From the NCBI RefSeq assembly GCF_000517385.1, contig NZ_BAUW01000006.1, positions 25,720 to 89,719 of the forward strand: DNA of 64,000 bases. The letters run 5' to 3'. The stretch is from Mesobacillus boroniphilus JCM 21738 (GTDB lineage: Bacteria > Bacillota > Bacilli > Bacillales > Cytobacillaceae). Positions 18,387 to 28,291 of this stretch are shown here, piece after piece (positions within the stretch are counted from its first letter, which is position 1; the number at the start of each line of letters is the position of its first letter). The position numbers were made by a program, and so were the translations under genes. The notes under the pieces were generated by a model. It saw nothing but the letters and a program-made list of their open reading frames with translations, was not told the DNA's origin and made no database searches.

Positions 18387-19469
18387 ATGGAAGTTCTTTG
18401 GTTAAATCTTTTAATTGTCTTTATTTTCTCGTTATTGGCAAGGTATTTTGCCATACCGGCTTTTAATACAGCTTCAATGACTACGATCTCATTGCAAAAG
18501 ATATATGTTATAGGATCACTATTATCACTAGCACTAGTATCAGGTCTTCGCTCCAACATAGGTGATACTTACTTTTATAAGCATGCATTTGAAGTGAATG
18601 ATTTTACATGGGAACAGGTGAAAAATCAAGATAATATCGGCTTTTGGATTTTTCAAATGTTGTTGAAAAATTTCTCTGACGATCCACAGATTTTGATTTT
18701 CACTGCTGCAATTATTACAAATATACTCATTATTTTGGTGTTTTCGAAGTATTCAAGGCATTTTGAGTTAAGCACGTTTGTATACATTACAGGCGGACTA
18801 TACTTAGTTACAATGAATGGAATTCGCCAAAGCCTTACCGCTGCAATTATATTTATGGCTACACGGTTTCTTATTAGTGGAAACTTCTTTGCATACGCCT
18901 TGATCGTCTTATTTGCTTCTACTTTTCATGAAAGTGCACTCATTCTTCTGCCTATATATTTCTTGGTTCGGTACAAAGCCTGGTCGAGAGCAACGCTAAT
19001 GTTATTAGTCATTGCAGTTGTAATTGTCATAGGGTTTGATCAATTCTCCTCAATCCTTTTCTCCAGCTTAGAAGATACACAATATGGCCACTATAAAGAT
19101 TTCCAAGAAGGCGGAGCGAATGTAATCCGTGTTGCAGTCTTCGGGACTCCTCTAATCATTGCCTTCTTCGGAAGAGAAAAGTTAAGAGAAATATTTCCTG
19201 AAAGTGATTATATTGTTAATATGGCGCTTATTGGCTTAGTATTTATGATTGTATCAACACAGAATTGGATATTTGCGAGATTTAATATTTATTTTGAATT
19301 GTATCAACTAATCTTGGTAGGGTGGATTGTAAAGCTTTTCCATGATAAAGAACAGCGATTTGTTTATTTAGGAATAATCGTTTGTTACTTCCTTTTTTAC
19401 TATTATGAAAGTGTGGTAACTCTAAATATCCAATATAGAAGTGAATATATTACATTTTTATCTTCATAA
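18387..19469 (+). CDS. epsG: EpsG-like polysaccharide polymerase membrane protein
   Basis: A 360-residue integral membrane protein with about ten helices, belonging to the EpsG family (NIGDTYFYKHAFE near the first loop, MNGIRQSLTAAIIFMATRFL in the middle, FHESALILLPIYFL), the Wzy-like polymerase group of Bacillus exopolysaccharide operons. Its place between glycosyltransferases fits. Intact. Confidence 0.87.
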   Translation: MEVLWLNLLIVFIFSLLARYFAIPAFNTASMTTISLQKIYVIGSLLSLALVSGLRSNIGDTYFYKHAFEVNDFTWEQVKNQDNIGFWIFQMLLKNFSDDPQILIFTAAIITNILIILVFSKYSRHFELSTFVYITGGLYLVTMNGIRQSLTAAIIFMATRFLISGNFFAYALIVLFASTFHESALILLPIYFLVRYKAWSRATLMLLVIAVVIVIGFDQFSSILFSSLEDTQYGHYKDFQEGGANVIRVAVFGTPLIIAFFGREKLREIFPESDYIVNMALIGLVFMIVSTQNWIFARFNIYFELYQLILVGWIVKLFHDKEQRFVYLGIIVCYFLFYYYESVVTLNIQYRSEYITFLSS

Positions 19470-19489
19470 GGAAAGGAGGTAGATCAGAG

Positions 19490-20622
19490 TTGAAATATAA
19501 TAAGGTAGATAGAGTCTTGCATATCGTCAGCGTGATGGATCGTGGCGGGGCGGAAACATTGCTTATGAATGTTTATCGAAACTTGGATAGAAGCAAGCTT
19601 CAATTCGATTTTATTGTCCATCGGAATGACCAAGGAGATTACGATAATGAAATCCGAAAATTAGGCGGAAAGATTTATAGCGTTCCCAGCTTAGGAATTG
19701 CTGGCCCGATATCATATGTTAAGAGACTAAGTGAGATCATGTCGCAAATTCCTATATTGCCGTTCACTCGCATACCGATTACCAAAGTGGATTTCCTGCC
19801 CTTGCAGCAAAAATCGCAGGAATTCCGCATCGTATTTGCCACTCTCACAGCAACAACTGGCCAATGAATGACAGTTTTAAACAAAAGTTGCTGCTAAAGG
19901 GATTGCGGTCAATTATCAAAATCTCAGCAACTCAATATTGCAGCTGCAGCCAAGAAGCTGGAGCTTTTTTATTTGGTCAAAAGGCAGTTGATAACAATAA
20001 AGTAACAATCCTGAAAAATGGAATTGATTTAGGCCAATATCTCGATGAGACCATCACTAAATCGAGTGTGATAAGAGAACTGGGGCTCGATCAGGATGCT
20101 AAGATCATCGGTCATGTTGGAAAGTTTTCAAAGTCTAAAAACCAGGCTTTTATTCTGCAAGTTCTTAAACAACTGGTGAATAAAGATAAAAGGTATGTTG
20201 CTCTGCTGGTTGGGGATGGTCCTTTAAAAGAGAAGATTGAACACGAAGCAGAGAATATGGGCCTTTCCAAACATGTTCGCTTTTTAGGAGTACGCTCTGA
20301 TATTCCGAGACTGATGAAGGCTTTCGATGTTTTTCTTTTCCCTTCCATATTTGAGGGCTTCGGGATTGTTACAGTTGAGGCCCAGATAAGCGGAACTCCA
20401 TGTATCATGTCTGATTCGGTTCCGATTAGCACAGATATGGGGCTTGGCTTAGTAAGGTATTTAAGTCTGAAAGAGCATCCTGAGAAATGGGGAGAAGAAG
20501 TAGGAAATGCGATCAATTTGCATAAGCCGGAAAAAGAAGCTTTAGTTAAAGCGCTGTCTGAAAAAGGCTTTAGTATTCAACAGAATATTGAAGAGTGGAT
20601 GAAGCTTTACAGAGTTGGATAG
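19490..20622 (+). CDS. EpsF-like GT4 glycosyltransferase, second copy, one frameshift near 19750
   Basis: A GT-B enzyme of about 378 residues, paralogous to the one at 16366 (HIVSVMDRGGAETLLMNVYRNLDRS). TTG start with AAAGGAGGT 9 nt upstream. The frame slips by one missing base near 19750; the second frame reads AVHSHTDYQSGFPALAAKIAG and HRICHSHSNNWPMNDS without loss, then continues to the SIFEGFGIVTVEAQISGTPCIMSD donor site. Two near-identical openings in one operon suggest duplication followed by change of specificity. Confidence 0.82.
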
Positions 20623-20649
20623 CAATTTACTGTTGGGGCGGAGTGGTAA

Positions 20650-21850
20650 ATGAAGAAGAAGGTATTGATTGCTTCATTTGATTTAGCAATTGGCGGGGTA
20701 GAACGAAGTCTGATTGGGTTGTTGAATAGCATTGACTATCAAGAATACGCGGTAGATTTAATGCTCTTTAAGCATGAAGGAGAGTTCTTTTCGTTATTGC
20801 CTGAAGGACCTAATTTGCTTCCTGAGAATCCAGCTTATAGTACATTCAGAAAATCGATTTCACAGATTATCCGAGATGGCCGATATTCTATTGCGGTTTC
20901 AAGGATATTTGCTAAGTATATAAGTGGCATCAAAGGAAAAATGATGAAGGTCGAGGAACCGGGCTATTTAACGATTCAATATGGCTGGGAACTTACACGT
21001 CCATTTTTGCCTGAATTATCAAAGGAGTATGATCTTGCGATTGGTTTCTTATGGCCGCATCATTTCATCGGGGAAAAAGTAAAGGCGAAAAGAAAAGTCG
21101 GATGGATCCATACGGATTATTCGAATATTTTTATTGATAAAAAGACGGAAATGAAAATGTGGAAAAATCTTGATCAAATAGTCGCAGTTTCAGAGGAATG
21201 TTCGAACACATTTGTAAACCAGTTTCCACATTTAAAAGAAAAGACAATTGTCATAGAAAATATCCTCTCTCAGGATTTTGTAAGACAGCAATCTGAAATT
21301 CAGAATGCGCATGAGATCAAAAAAAAACTAGGCAAAACCATTATAGTGTCTGTTGGCCGGCTTTCTCATGCAAAAGGGTTTGACAATGCAATTAGGGCAT
21401 GTAAGCAATTAGTCGATAAAGGATATGATATTGCCTGGTTTGTTGTAGGATATGGCTCACTGGAAAATGAGCTGCGTAAGCTGATATCCGAGTTAGGGCT
21501 GGAAAATCATTTTTTCCTACTCGGTAAAAAAAATGAATCCCTATCCTTATATAAAAGCATGCGATATATATGTTCAGCCTTCAAGATATGAGGGGAAAGC
21601 AGTAACCATTCGAGAAGCACAGATACTTGGGAAACCAGTTGTCATAACCAACTTTCCAACGGCAAAAAGTCAGGTGAAGGATGGGGTAGATGGACTTATT
21701 ACTCCAATGAAAATTGAAGGCATTGTTGAAGGACTCCAAAAGTTACTCGATAATCCTACTTTAAGAGAAGAGCTAATCAAAAATACAACGTCAATGGATT
21801 ATGGAAATGAAAATGAGGTCCAAAAGGTTTACAGCTTAATAAATGCATAA
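20650..21850 (+). CDS. GT4 glycosyltransferase, one frameshift in an A8 run near 21530
   Basis: A GT-B enzyme of about 400 residues opening [26 protein letters not shown], with [24 protein letters not shown] mid-protein, then [36 protein letters not shown]. One A too many in the 8-A run (restored reading [13 protein letters not shown]). It belongs to the same subgroup as the genes at 28735, 29954 and 31173, which share the NPYPYI/DIYVQ/SRxEG block. Acts in the cytoplasm on the repeat unit. Confidence 0.82.
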
Positions 21851-21864
21851 ACGGAGGTGAAGCT

Positions 21865-22950
21865 ATGCCAATTCTTGTAACAGGCGGTGCAGGCTACATA
21901 GGTAGCCATACCTGTGTTGAACTGCTAAATGCAGGCTATGAAATCATCGTTGTCGATAACCTTATGAATAGCAAAAAAGAATCTTTAAACAGAATCAGTG
22001 AAATTACCGGAAAAAGCTTTCAGTTCTACCAAGTTGATTTATTGAATGAGCAAGAGCTTGAAAAGGTTTTTATTGAAAATGAGATTGATGCTGTCATCCA
22101 CTTCGCTGGTCTTAAGGCTGTTGGAGAGTCTGTTCGATTGCCGCTCAGGTATTACCACAATAATATCACCGGCACAATCAACCTATTGAACATCATGAAA
22201 AAATACGATGTGAATAAACTGGTCTTCAGTTCATCAGCAACAGTATATGGAATGCCAGAGAAAGTTCCAATTTCAGAAGACTTTCCTTTAAGTGCTCTTA
22301 ACCCATATGGCCGGACGAAGTTAATGATTGAGGAAATATTAACAGATTTATATCTATCTGACCATAACTGGAGCATCGCCTTATTGCGGTATTTCAACCC
22401 AATTGGAGCCCATGAATCCGGAATGATTGGTGAGGATCCAAATGGAATTCCCAATAATTTAATGCCATTTATTACTCAAGTTGCAGTTGGTAAACTGCCA
22501 GAACTCAGTGTTTTTGGCAATCATTATCCAACAGCTGATGGAACCGGTGTTAGGGATTACATTCACGTAGTCGATCTTGCAAAAGGACACTTGAAGGCGC
22601 TTGAAAAAGTATCTACAAGTACTGGAGTCGAGTCTTTTAATCTTGGTACCGGAAAGGGATATAGTGTACTACAAATGGTAGAAGCTTTTGAATGTTCTGC
22701 TGGCGTTCCTATTCCTTATAAAATTGTCGAGCCAAGAGCAGGAGATGCTGCTATCTGTTTCGCTGATCCAACGAAAGCAAAGCAAGAATTGGGGTGGGCA
22801 GCAGAAAAAGGCCTTCATGAAATGTGTGAAGATTCATGGAGATGGCAATCAAAAAATCCAAATGGGTATGAAGAAAATTTAACACAAACAGTACCAGGAA
22901 ATCCGCACTTAACTATAAGTGGGGATTCTTTTTATGCGAAAAAAGAATGA
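21865..22950 (+). CDS. galE: UDP-glucose 4-epimerase
   Basis: A 361-residue SDR epimerase: [19 protein letters not shown] for NAD binding, [22 protein letters not shown] with the catalytic Ser, [12 protein letters not shown] with the YxxxK pair, and [21 protein letters not shown]. Interconverts UDP-Glc and UDP-Gal (possibly UDP-GlcNAc/GalNAc). With galU in the same operon it supplies hexose donors. Slightly long, with a hydrophilic C-terminal extension of about 25 residues. Confidence 0.93.
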   Translation: MPILVTGGAGYIGSHTCVELLNAGYEIIVVDNLMNSKKESLNRISEITGKSFQFYQVDLLNEQELEKVFIENEIDAVIHFAGLKAVGESVRLPLRYYHNNITGTINLLNIMKKYDVNKLVFSSSATVYGMPEKVPISEDFPLSALNPYGRTKLMIEEILTDLYLSDHNWSIALLRYFNPIGAHESGMIGEDPNGIPNNLMPFITQVAVGKLPELSVFGNHYPTADGTGVRDYIHVVDLAKGHLKALEKVSTSTGVESFNLGTGKGYSVLQMVEAFECSAGVPIPYKIVEPRAGDAAICFADPTKAKQELGWAAEKGLHEMCEDSWRWQSKNPNGYEENLTQTVPGNPHLTISGDSFYAKKE

Positions 22951-22965
22951 GAAGAGGATTAAGCA

Positions 22966-23121
22966 ATGAGTGTACAGGAAACGCAGCAACAACGCTTTAA
23001 GGAATTGTTGCAAGAAATTTATATTAGGGGTCAATTAGTTGAGGACATCAAAACTGAAGAATTGATTTCAGAAATCCAAGAGAAGCTCACATTAGTTTTA
23101 GAAAATAAACATTATTCTTAA
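22966..23121 (+). CDS. Unknown 51-residue protein between galE and epsL
   Basis: ATG with GAGGATTAAGCA upstream; product starts MSVQETQQQRFKELLQEIYI and is helical, acidic and Gln/Glu rich, with no signal or membrane part. It occupies the gap between galE and the sugar-phosphate transferase, with 15 and 21 nt on either side, so it is co-transcribed. No family recognised. Could be a small adaptor or regulator; nothing in the sequence decides this. Confidence 0.6.
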   Translation: MSVQETQQQRFKELLQEIYIRGQLVEDIKTEELISEIQEKLTLVLENKHYS

Positions 23122-23142
23122 CCGTTGCTAGGGGTTGCAAAA

Positions 23143-23757
23143 ATGAAAAGACTCTTAGATTTAAGTTGTTCAATATTACTCCTTGTTTTATTATCACCCA
23201 TTATTTTGTTCACGGCTGTATTTGTAAAAATGAAACTGGGAACACCAGTCATTTTTAAACAGAAGAGGCCAGGATTAAAGGAGAAGCCCTTTTTTCTCTA
23301 CAAATTCAGGACAATGGCGGATATGCGGGACCGTAAAGGAAAGCTACTTCCAGATAAAATTCGATTGACTCCAGCAGGACAATTTTTAAGAAAATACAGC
23401 CTGGATGAATTGCCACAGCTGATCAATGTGTTAAAAGGGGATCTTAGTCTGGTGGGGCCGAGGCCATTATTGATGGAATACCTTCCGCTTTATACTCAGG
23501 AACAGGCAAAACGTCATCTTGTTAGACCAGGAATTACCGGGTTAGCTCAAATCAGCGGCCGAAACACCTTATCCTGGGAAGAAAAGTTCAAATTAGATGT
23601 TTGGTACGTTGAAAATCGTTCCTTCCTTCTGGATTTGAAAATATTATGGAGAACGTTCTATAAAGTTATTCAATCCGAAGGAGTCACACAGCCTGGCAAT
23701 GTGACAATGGAGCCGTTTAAAGGATCGAAATCTATTGTAAAAGAGGGGCATGGATGA
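23143..23757 (+). CDS. epsL: EpsL-type undecaprenyl-phosphate sugar phosphotransferase
   Basis: A polyprenol phosphate sugar-1-phosphate transferase of about 204 residues (WbaP/PglC core): membrane hairpin LLDLSCSILLLVLLSPIILFTAV, YKFRTMADMRD, RKYSLDELPQLINVLKGDLSLVGPRPL, and RPGITGLAQISGRNTLSWEEK. The catalytic Asp-Glu dyad (LDELPQ) is present. Start ATG 23143 with AGGGG upstream. It probably loads the diacetyl-bacillosamine-type phosphosugar made by EpsC/N/M onto undecaprenyl phosphate as the first step of the repeat unit. Confidence 0.88.
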   Translation: MKRLLDLSCSILLLVLLSPIILFTAVFVKMKLGTPVIFKQKRPGLKEKPFFLYKFRTMADMRDRKGKLLPDKIRLTPAGQFLRKYSLDELPQLINVLKGDLSLVGPRPLLMEYLPLYTQEQAKRHLVRPGITGLAQISGRNTLSWEEKFKLDVWYVENRSFLLDLKILWRTFYKVIQSEGVTQPGNVTMEPFKGSKSIVKEGHG

Positions 23758-24398
23758 AAATTGCCATTATTGGTCAGGGAGGACATAGCAAAGTCGTTAG
23801 AGATGTCATTAAAGCCATGGAAGATGCAGAAATAGTTAGCTGCCTCGATGATAAATTTAAAGCTGATTTTTTTCATGAACAGATCATGTATGGTCCAGTG
23901 AGTTCTGCCAAAAGTATCGCTGTGGATTTCCCAGAGGTGAAATTTTTTGTTGCAATTGGAAATAACACAGTGAGAAAGAAAATTGTAGAGAGTCTGGGAT
24001 TTCCCGAAGAGTTCTATGCAACTTTGATCCATCCGACTGCACAAGTAAGCGGACAATCCATGATTGGACATGGAAGTGTGGTAATGCCATGTGCAGTTGT
24101 GAATTCAGATGCTCAACTGGGAGCACACGCGATCATTAATACATGCGCAGTTGTCGAGCATGATAGCAAAATTGAGAATTTCGTCCATATCTCTCCGAAC
24201 GCCACTTTGACGGGGAATGTCACAGTCAGAGAAGGAGCGCAGATTGGGGCGAGTGCAACTGTCATCCCGGGTATGGAAATTGGAGAGTGGGCAATGGTTG
24301 GAGCAGGTGCGACAGTGATTCATTATATTCCAGCAAACAGTACCGCAGTTGGTGTACCAGCGATCGTAAAAATAAAAGAAGTAACTGGGGGTGTATAA
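23754..24398 (+). CDS. epsM: EpsM-type sugar O/N-acetyltransferase (NeuD/PglD family)
   Basis: A 214-residue left-handed beta-helix acetyltransferase. The N-terminal small Rossmann part (KIAIIGQGGHSKVVRDVI) carries UDP-sugar; hexapeptide repeats run from VSGQSMIGHGSVVMPCAVV to EIGEWAMVGAGATVI. The catalytic His is in CAVVEHDSKIENFVHISPN. Overlaps epsL by 4 nt and abuts epsN. In B. subtilis-type pathways it acetylates the 4-amino sugar to give UDP-diacetyl-bacillosamine. Confidence 0.88.
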   Translation: MKIAIIGQGGHSKVVRDVIKAMEDAEIVSCLDDKFKADFFHEQIMYGPVSSAKSIAVDFPEVKFFVAIGNNTVRKKIVESLGFPEEFYATLIHPTAQVSGQSMIGHGSVVMPCAVVNSDAQLGAHAIINTCAVVEHDSKIENFVHISPNATLTGNVTVREGAQIGASATVIPGMEIGEWAMVGAGATVIHYIPANSTAVGVPAIVKIKEVTGGV

Positions 24399-25580
24399 AT
24401 GGCTAATACAACTGTTCAAAAAAGGATCTTCCTTTCCTCCCCTCATATGAGCGGGAATGAAATAAAGTATATTAATGAAGCATTTATAACAAATTGGATT
24501 GCCCCGCTTGGTCCAAATGTTGATACGTTTGAAAAGGAAATAGCCGCATATACAGGAGTCAATGAAGCTGCAGCTGTCAGTTCTGGAACGGCAGCGATTC
24601 ATCTGGCTCTTTCTTTATTAGGGGTGGAAAAAGGAGATACAGTATTTTGTTCGACATTAACTTTTATTGCAAGTGCTAACCCAATTTTGTACTTGGGTGC
24701 CGAGCCAGTGTTTATCGACTCGGAACCAGAGACATGGAATATGTCTCCGCAGGCTTTAGAAAAAGCATTCATGGATGCAGCATTGAACGGAAAGCTTCCT
24801 AAAGCAGTGATTGTTGTTAATCTATATGGTCAGAGTGCCAAGATGGATGAGCTGACTTTGTTGTGCGATCAATATGAGGTACCAATGATTGAAGATGCTG
24901 CAGAATCTCTCGGTTCATCCTACAAAGGAAAGCCGAGCGGCTCGTTCGGATGCTTTGGAATATTTTCTTTTAACGGCAATAAAATCATCACCACTTCTGG
25001 TGGTGGCATGCTCGTGTCAAACGATGCCGAAGCAATCCATAAGGCTCGGTTCCTGGCAACACAGGCAAGAGATCCAGCACCTCATTATCAGCACAGCAAA
25101 ATCGGTTATAACTATCGAATGAGCAATATTTTAGCTGGAATTGGCAGAGCGCAGCTGGAGGTTCTGGAAGAAAGAGTCGAAGCTAGAAGAGCTGTTTTTG
25201 AAAGGTATCAACAAGAGTTATCAACATTACCTGGCATTCAATTCATGCCAGAGTTAAATGAAACCTATTCAAATCGCTGGCTGACAGCAATGACGATTGA
25301 TGAAATAGAAGCAGATGTTAAAGTAAGTGAACTAATAGAGGAATTAGCTGCAGAAAACATTGAAGCAAGGCCTGTTTGGAAACCGCTTCATATGCAGCCC
25401 TTGTTCAAAGGTGCCAAGTATTTTACACATGGCGATAAAGAAAGTGTCTCAGAACAATTATTCGCCAACGGGATTTGCCTGCCTTCAGGATCCAATATGG
25501 AGGAAATAGACCAGTCACGAGTCATTAATTGTATTAAAAACTTTATTAACGTAAAAGAGGTTGAAAGAAAAATAGTTTAA
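24399..25580 (+). CDS. epsN: EpsN-type PLP-dependent sugar aminotransferase
   Basis: A 393-residue DegT/DnrJ/EryC1 aminotransferase: KRIFLSSPHMSGNEIKYINEAF opening, AAVSSGTAAIHLALSLLG, IEDAAESLGSSYKGKPSG, and the PLP lysine in FSFNGNKIITTSGGGML. Converts the EpsC 4-keto product to the 4-amino sugar. It starts one base after the epsM stop codon. Intact. Confidence 0.92.
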   Translation: MANTTVQKRIFLSSPHMSGNEIKYINEAFITNWIAPLGPNVDTFEKEIAAYTGVNEAAAVSSGTAAIHLALSLLGVEKGDTVFCSTLTFIASANPILYLGAEPVFIDSEPETWNMSPQALEKAFMDAALNGKLPKAVIVVNLYGQSAKMDELTLLCDQYEVPMIEDAAESLGSSYKGKPSGSFGCFGIFSFNGNKIITTSGGGMLVSNDAEAIHKARFLATQARDPAPHYQHSKIGYNYRMSNILAGIGRAQLEVLEERVEARRAVFERYQQELSTLPGIQFMPELNETYSNRWLTAMTIDEIEADVKVSELIEELAAENIEARPVWKPLHMQPLFKGAKYFTHGDKESVSEQLFANGICLPSGSNMEEIDQSRVINCIKNFINVKEVERKIV

Positions 25581-25606
25581 TATCCAAGAATAATGAGGTA
25601 ACCCAC

Positions 25607-25948
25607 ATGATTGGAAAAAATTTATCTGAACTTAGAAGAAGAAAGGGGCTGAGCCTTTCTGAATTAGCTGATCGATCCGGGATTTCCAAGTCATATTTAA
25701 GCAATATAGAACGGGATGTACATAAAAATCCTTCCATACAAATTCTGGAGAAGATATCGGATGTTTTAGATGTAGACCTTAAAGCATTGTTGATAAACGG
25801 TCATAGTACAGAAAAGGGTCGCCATGATAAAGAACTTTATGAATTTGCAGAAGAACTGAAAAAAACAGGTATTAAAAAGGATAATATCCAGGAATATAAA
25901 CAGCTTATAGAATTTATCAAGTGGCAGAATGAGAAAGTATCCAAATAA
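25607..25948 (+). CDS. sinR: SinR/SlrR-like biofilm repressor
   Basis: A 113-residue regulator with an N-terminal Xre HTH (LSELRRRKGLSLSELADRSGISKSYLSNIERDVHKNPSIQILEKISDVLDVDL) nearly colinear with B. subtilis SinR. A C-terminal helical hook follows (YEFAEELKKTGIKKDNIQEYKQLIEFIKWQNE), like the SinR domain that tetramerises or binds SinI. Here it sits inside the eps operon rather than in a separate sinIR locus. Six GTTCT-N6-AGAAC dyads in the window are the natural targets, including those before this operon, which would make a feedback loop. SlrR is an alternative name; the two cannot be separated by eye. Confidence 0.78.
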   Translation: MIGKNLSELRRRKGLSLSELADRSGISKSYLSNIERDVHKNPSIQILEKISDVLDVDLKALLINGHSTEKGRHDKELYEFAEELKKTGIKKDNIQEYKQLIEFIKWQNEKVSK

Positions 25949-26017
25949 ATAAGGAGTGGTCAATCAGCCGACTTTCGTCCAACTCCTATAAAAAATGCGA
26001 AGGTAGGCGGAAAGAGA

Positions 26018-27060
26018 ATGCCTGATAAAGTAAGTATAGTCGTTCCTATTTATAAAGTAGAAAAATATCTGAAAAGATGTATTGATAGTATATTGAAACA
26101 AACTTATAAAAATATTGAAGTTATTTTAGTTAATGATGGTTCCCCAGATCGCTGCGGAAGTATCGCAGAAGAATATGCAGCTGCTGACCCGCGAATCAAA
26201 GTAATCCATAAAGAAAATGGCGGTTTATCAGATGCAAGGAATACAGGAATGCAACATGTTACGGGTAATTATACGATGTTTGTGGATAGTGACGATTGGT
26301 TAGAAGCAAATGCAATTGAGATGTTAATTACAACCTGTAAAAGACACAAAGCGGATGTAGTTCAATCTGCTTTTATTATGCCTATGAAGACTATTTACTC
26401 TTTGATCACAAGCAGTACAGTCCGAAGGGAACACCTGTAATATTTAATAGAGAGTCATCAATGTATGAATTAGTGAAGAATGAACGAGTTAAGAATTTTG
26501 CCTGGGGAAAGCTCTATAAATCCAGTATCTTACAAGGCATTCCTTTTAAAAAAGGTGTTTTATTTGAAGATGTGTTTTGGGCACATCAAGTGATGGACCG
26601 TGTCAAAAAATTCGTCCTTATAAATCAGCCATTGTATTTCTATTTGCAAAGAAGCGACAGTATTGTTGCTTCATATACACCGAGGAACCTGGATATCCTG
26701 AAAGGTTTAAAGGAAAGGCACAATTTTATAGAAGAAAGGTATCAAGACCTGGTTAATGAATCTTATAAGGTAATTTTTAGAACCAGTTTGATTCACTATA
26801 ACTTGTTGATTATGAACTGGAGAAAAGATAAAAGAGGGACGTATCGGAAAGAGATAAGGGATTATATCAGAAAGAATTCAACAAAATTCAAAAAGGCTGT
26901 AGATCATGATAAATTCCTTAAAACGCAGTTAACAATGTTTCTGGTGCACCCCTTATTGAATATTGTTTTTTCTGCAGTAAAGAAAGTCCTGAGACAACTG
27001 GAAATCATTTCTGAACCGTCGGGACTACAGACAGTACCAATAACCCAAAAAGAATTTTAA
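26018..27060 (+). CDS. EpsJ-like GT2 glycosyltransferase, one frameshift near 26375
   Basis: A GT-A enzyme of about 347 residues: VSIVVPIYKVEKYLKRCIDSILKQTYKNIEVILVNDGSPDRCG, ENGGLSDARNTGMQHVTGNYTMFVDSDDWLE. One T is missing near 26375; restored it reads QSAFYYAYEDYLLFDHKQYSP. The C-terminal half includes AWGKLYKSSILQGIPFKKGVLFEDVFWAHQV, typical of capsule GT2 proteins. A close relative is encoded at 32364. Confidence 0.83.
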
Positions 27061-27091
27061 AAACCTTCTTCAAATTTAAAGAAGGTTTTTT
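27061..27091 (+). terminator. Intrinsic terminator after the epsJ-like gene
   Basis: AAACCTTCTT pairs with AAGAAGGTTT, followed by T6. It may divide the eps locus into two blocks, or be another site over-ridden by EAR antitermination. Confidence 0.82.
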
Positions 27092-27115
27092 ACTATGCAT
27101 AATTAGGAGATTTTT

Positions 27116-28291
27116 ATGGAAGTCCTTAAAAAGTATATCTCACTGGTAATTATCTATCTTTTTAACTACTTACCTATTAAGAAGAATAAAATTTTTCTGT
27201 TTAGTTACTACGGAAGCCAATATGGCTGCAATCCAAAGTATATTACGGAATATATCCTAAAAACTTATCCGAAAGACTACTTCGACCTGGTTTGGGCGTT
27301 CAATGACCCAGATTCCAAGGTGGATATTGAAGGGATAAGAAAAGTGAAAACTATGTCGCTTCGCTATTTTTATGAGCTTTGTACATCCAAGGTGTTAATA
27401 ACAAACTTCAGAACTACTGACTTGTTTATTAAAAGGAAAGAGCAATACTACATACAGACATGGCATAGTTCACTGCGTTTAAAGCAGATCGAAAAAGATG
27501 CCGAGGAAAATCTTCCTTCTAACTATGTACAAATGGCAAAAAAGGATTCGGAAAAATGTGATCTATTGCTATCTGGCTGTGATTACAGTACCGAAATCTT
27601 TAAGCGAGCCTTTTGGTATGATGGAGAGATTTTTAAGCATGGGACACCTAGAAACGATATCCTTGCTTATGCAAATAACGACTTGAAATCATCCATACTT
27701 TCCAAACTTAATATTTCGGCAGCCTGCAATATTGCCCTCTATGCACCAACGTTCAGAAAAGATAAAAACATTGATGTCTATAATCTCGATTTTACAAAAG
27801 TAAAGGAAACATTGGCTAAAAGGTTTGGAGGAGAGTGGATAATCTTAGTGAAACTGCATCCTCACCTTATGTCAGTGTCAAATCAAATAACAGTTAATGA
27901 TCAAGTCATAGATGTTACCCAATTTGATGACATCCAGGAACTATTACTTATCACCGATTTCCTGATTTCAGATTATTCGTCTTTGGTATTCGACTACTCA
28001 GTCACTAAAAAACCTTGCTTCTTATATGTCCCTGATTTGGAAAATTACATTCAGAATGAACGGGGATTATATTTTGACTTGGAGGATTTGCCGTTTATTA
28101 AAGCTCTTAGCAACCAAGATCTTTTGCGAAAAATCGAAAGTTTTGACGAGACAGTTTTTAGAAAAGAACTTGAGAGCTTCTTATCAGAAATCGGATCCTA
28201 TGAAGATGGCTATGCAGCAAAGAAACTGGCTGCCCGTTTGGAAGAAATCTGTTTTGGCAAAGAAAGGAGAGTAATGAATGAAGCAGCATAA
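27116..28291 (+). CDS. CDP-glycerol:poly(glycerophosphate) glycerophosphotransferase family protein
   Basis: A 391-residue TagB/TagF-type enzyme: IFLFSYYGSQYGCNPKYITEYIL, YYIQTWHSSLRLKQIEKDAEE (the TWHG-like block, with Ser in place of Gly), KHGTPRNDIL, IALYAPTFRKDK, VKLHPHL and ITDFLISDYSSLVFDYSVTKKPCFLYVPD. It transfers glycerol-phosphate units from CDP-glycerol. The CDP-glycerol-making gene follows with a 14-nt overlap. Suggests a glycerol-phosphate substituent or a teichoic-acid-like polymer in this locus. Confidence 0.88.
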   Translation: MEVLKKYISLVIIYLFNYLPIKKNKIFLFSYYGSQYGCNPKYITEYILKTYPKDYFDLVWAFNDPDSKVDIEGIRKVKTMSLRYFYELCTSKVLITNFRTTDLFIKRKEQYYIQTWHSSLRLKQIEKDAEENLPSNYVQMAKKDSEKCDLLLSGCDYSTEIFKRAFWYDGEIFKHGTPRNDILAYANNDLKSSILSKLNISAACNIALYAPTFRKDKNIDVYNLDFTKVKETLAKRFGGEWIILVKLHPHLMSVSNQITVNDQVIDVTQFDDIQELLLITDFLISDYSSLVFDYSVTKKPCFLYVPDLENYIQNERGLYFDLEDLPFIKALSNQDLLRKIESFDETVFRKELESFLSEIGSYEDGYAAKKLAARLEEICFGKERRVMNEAA

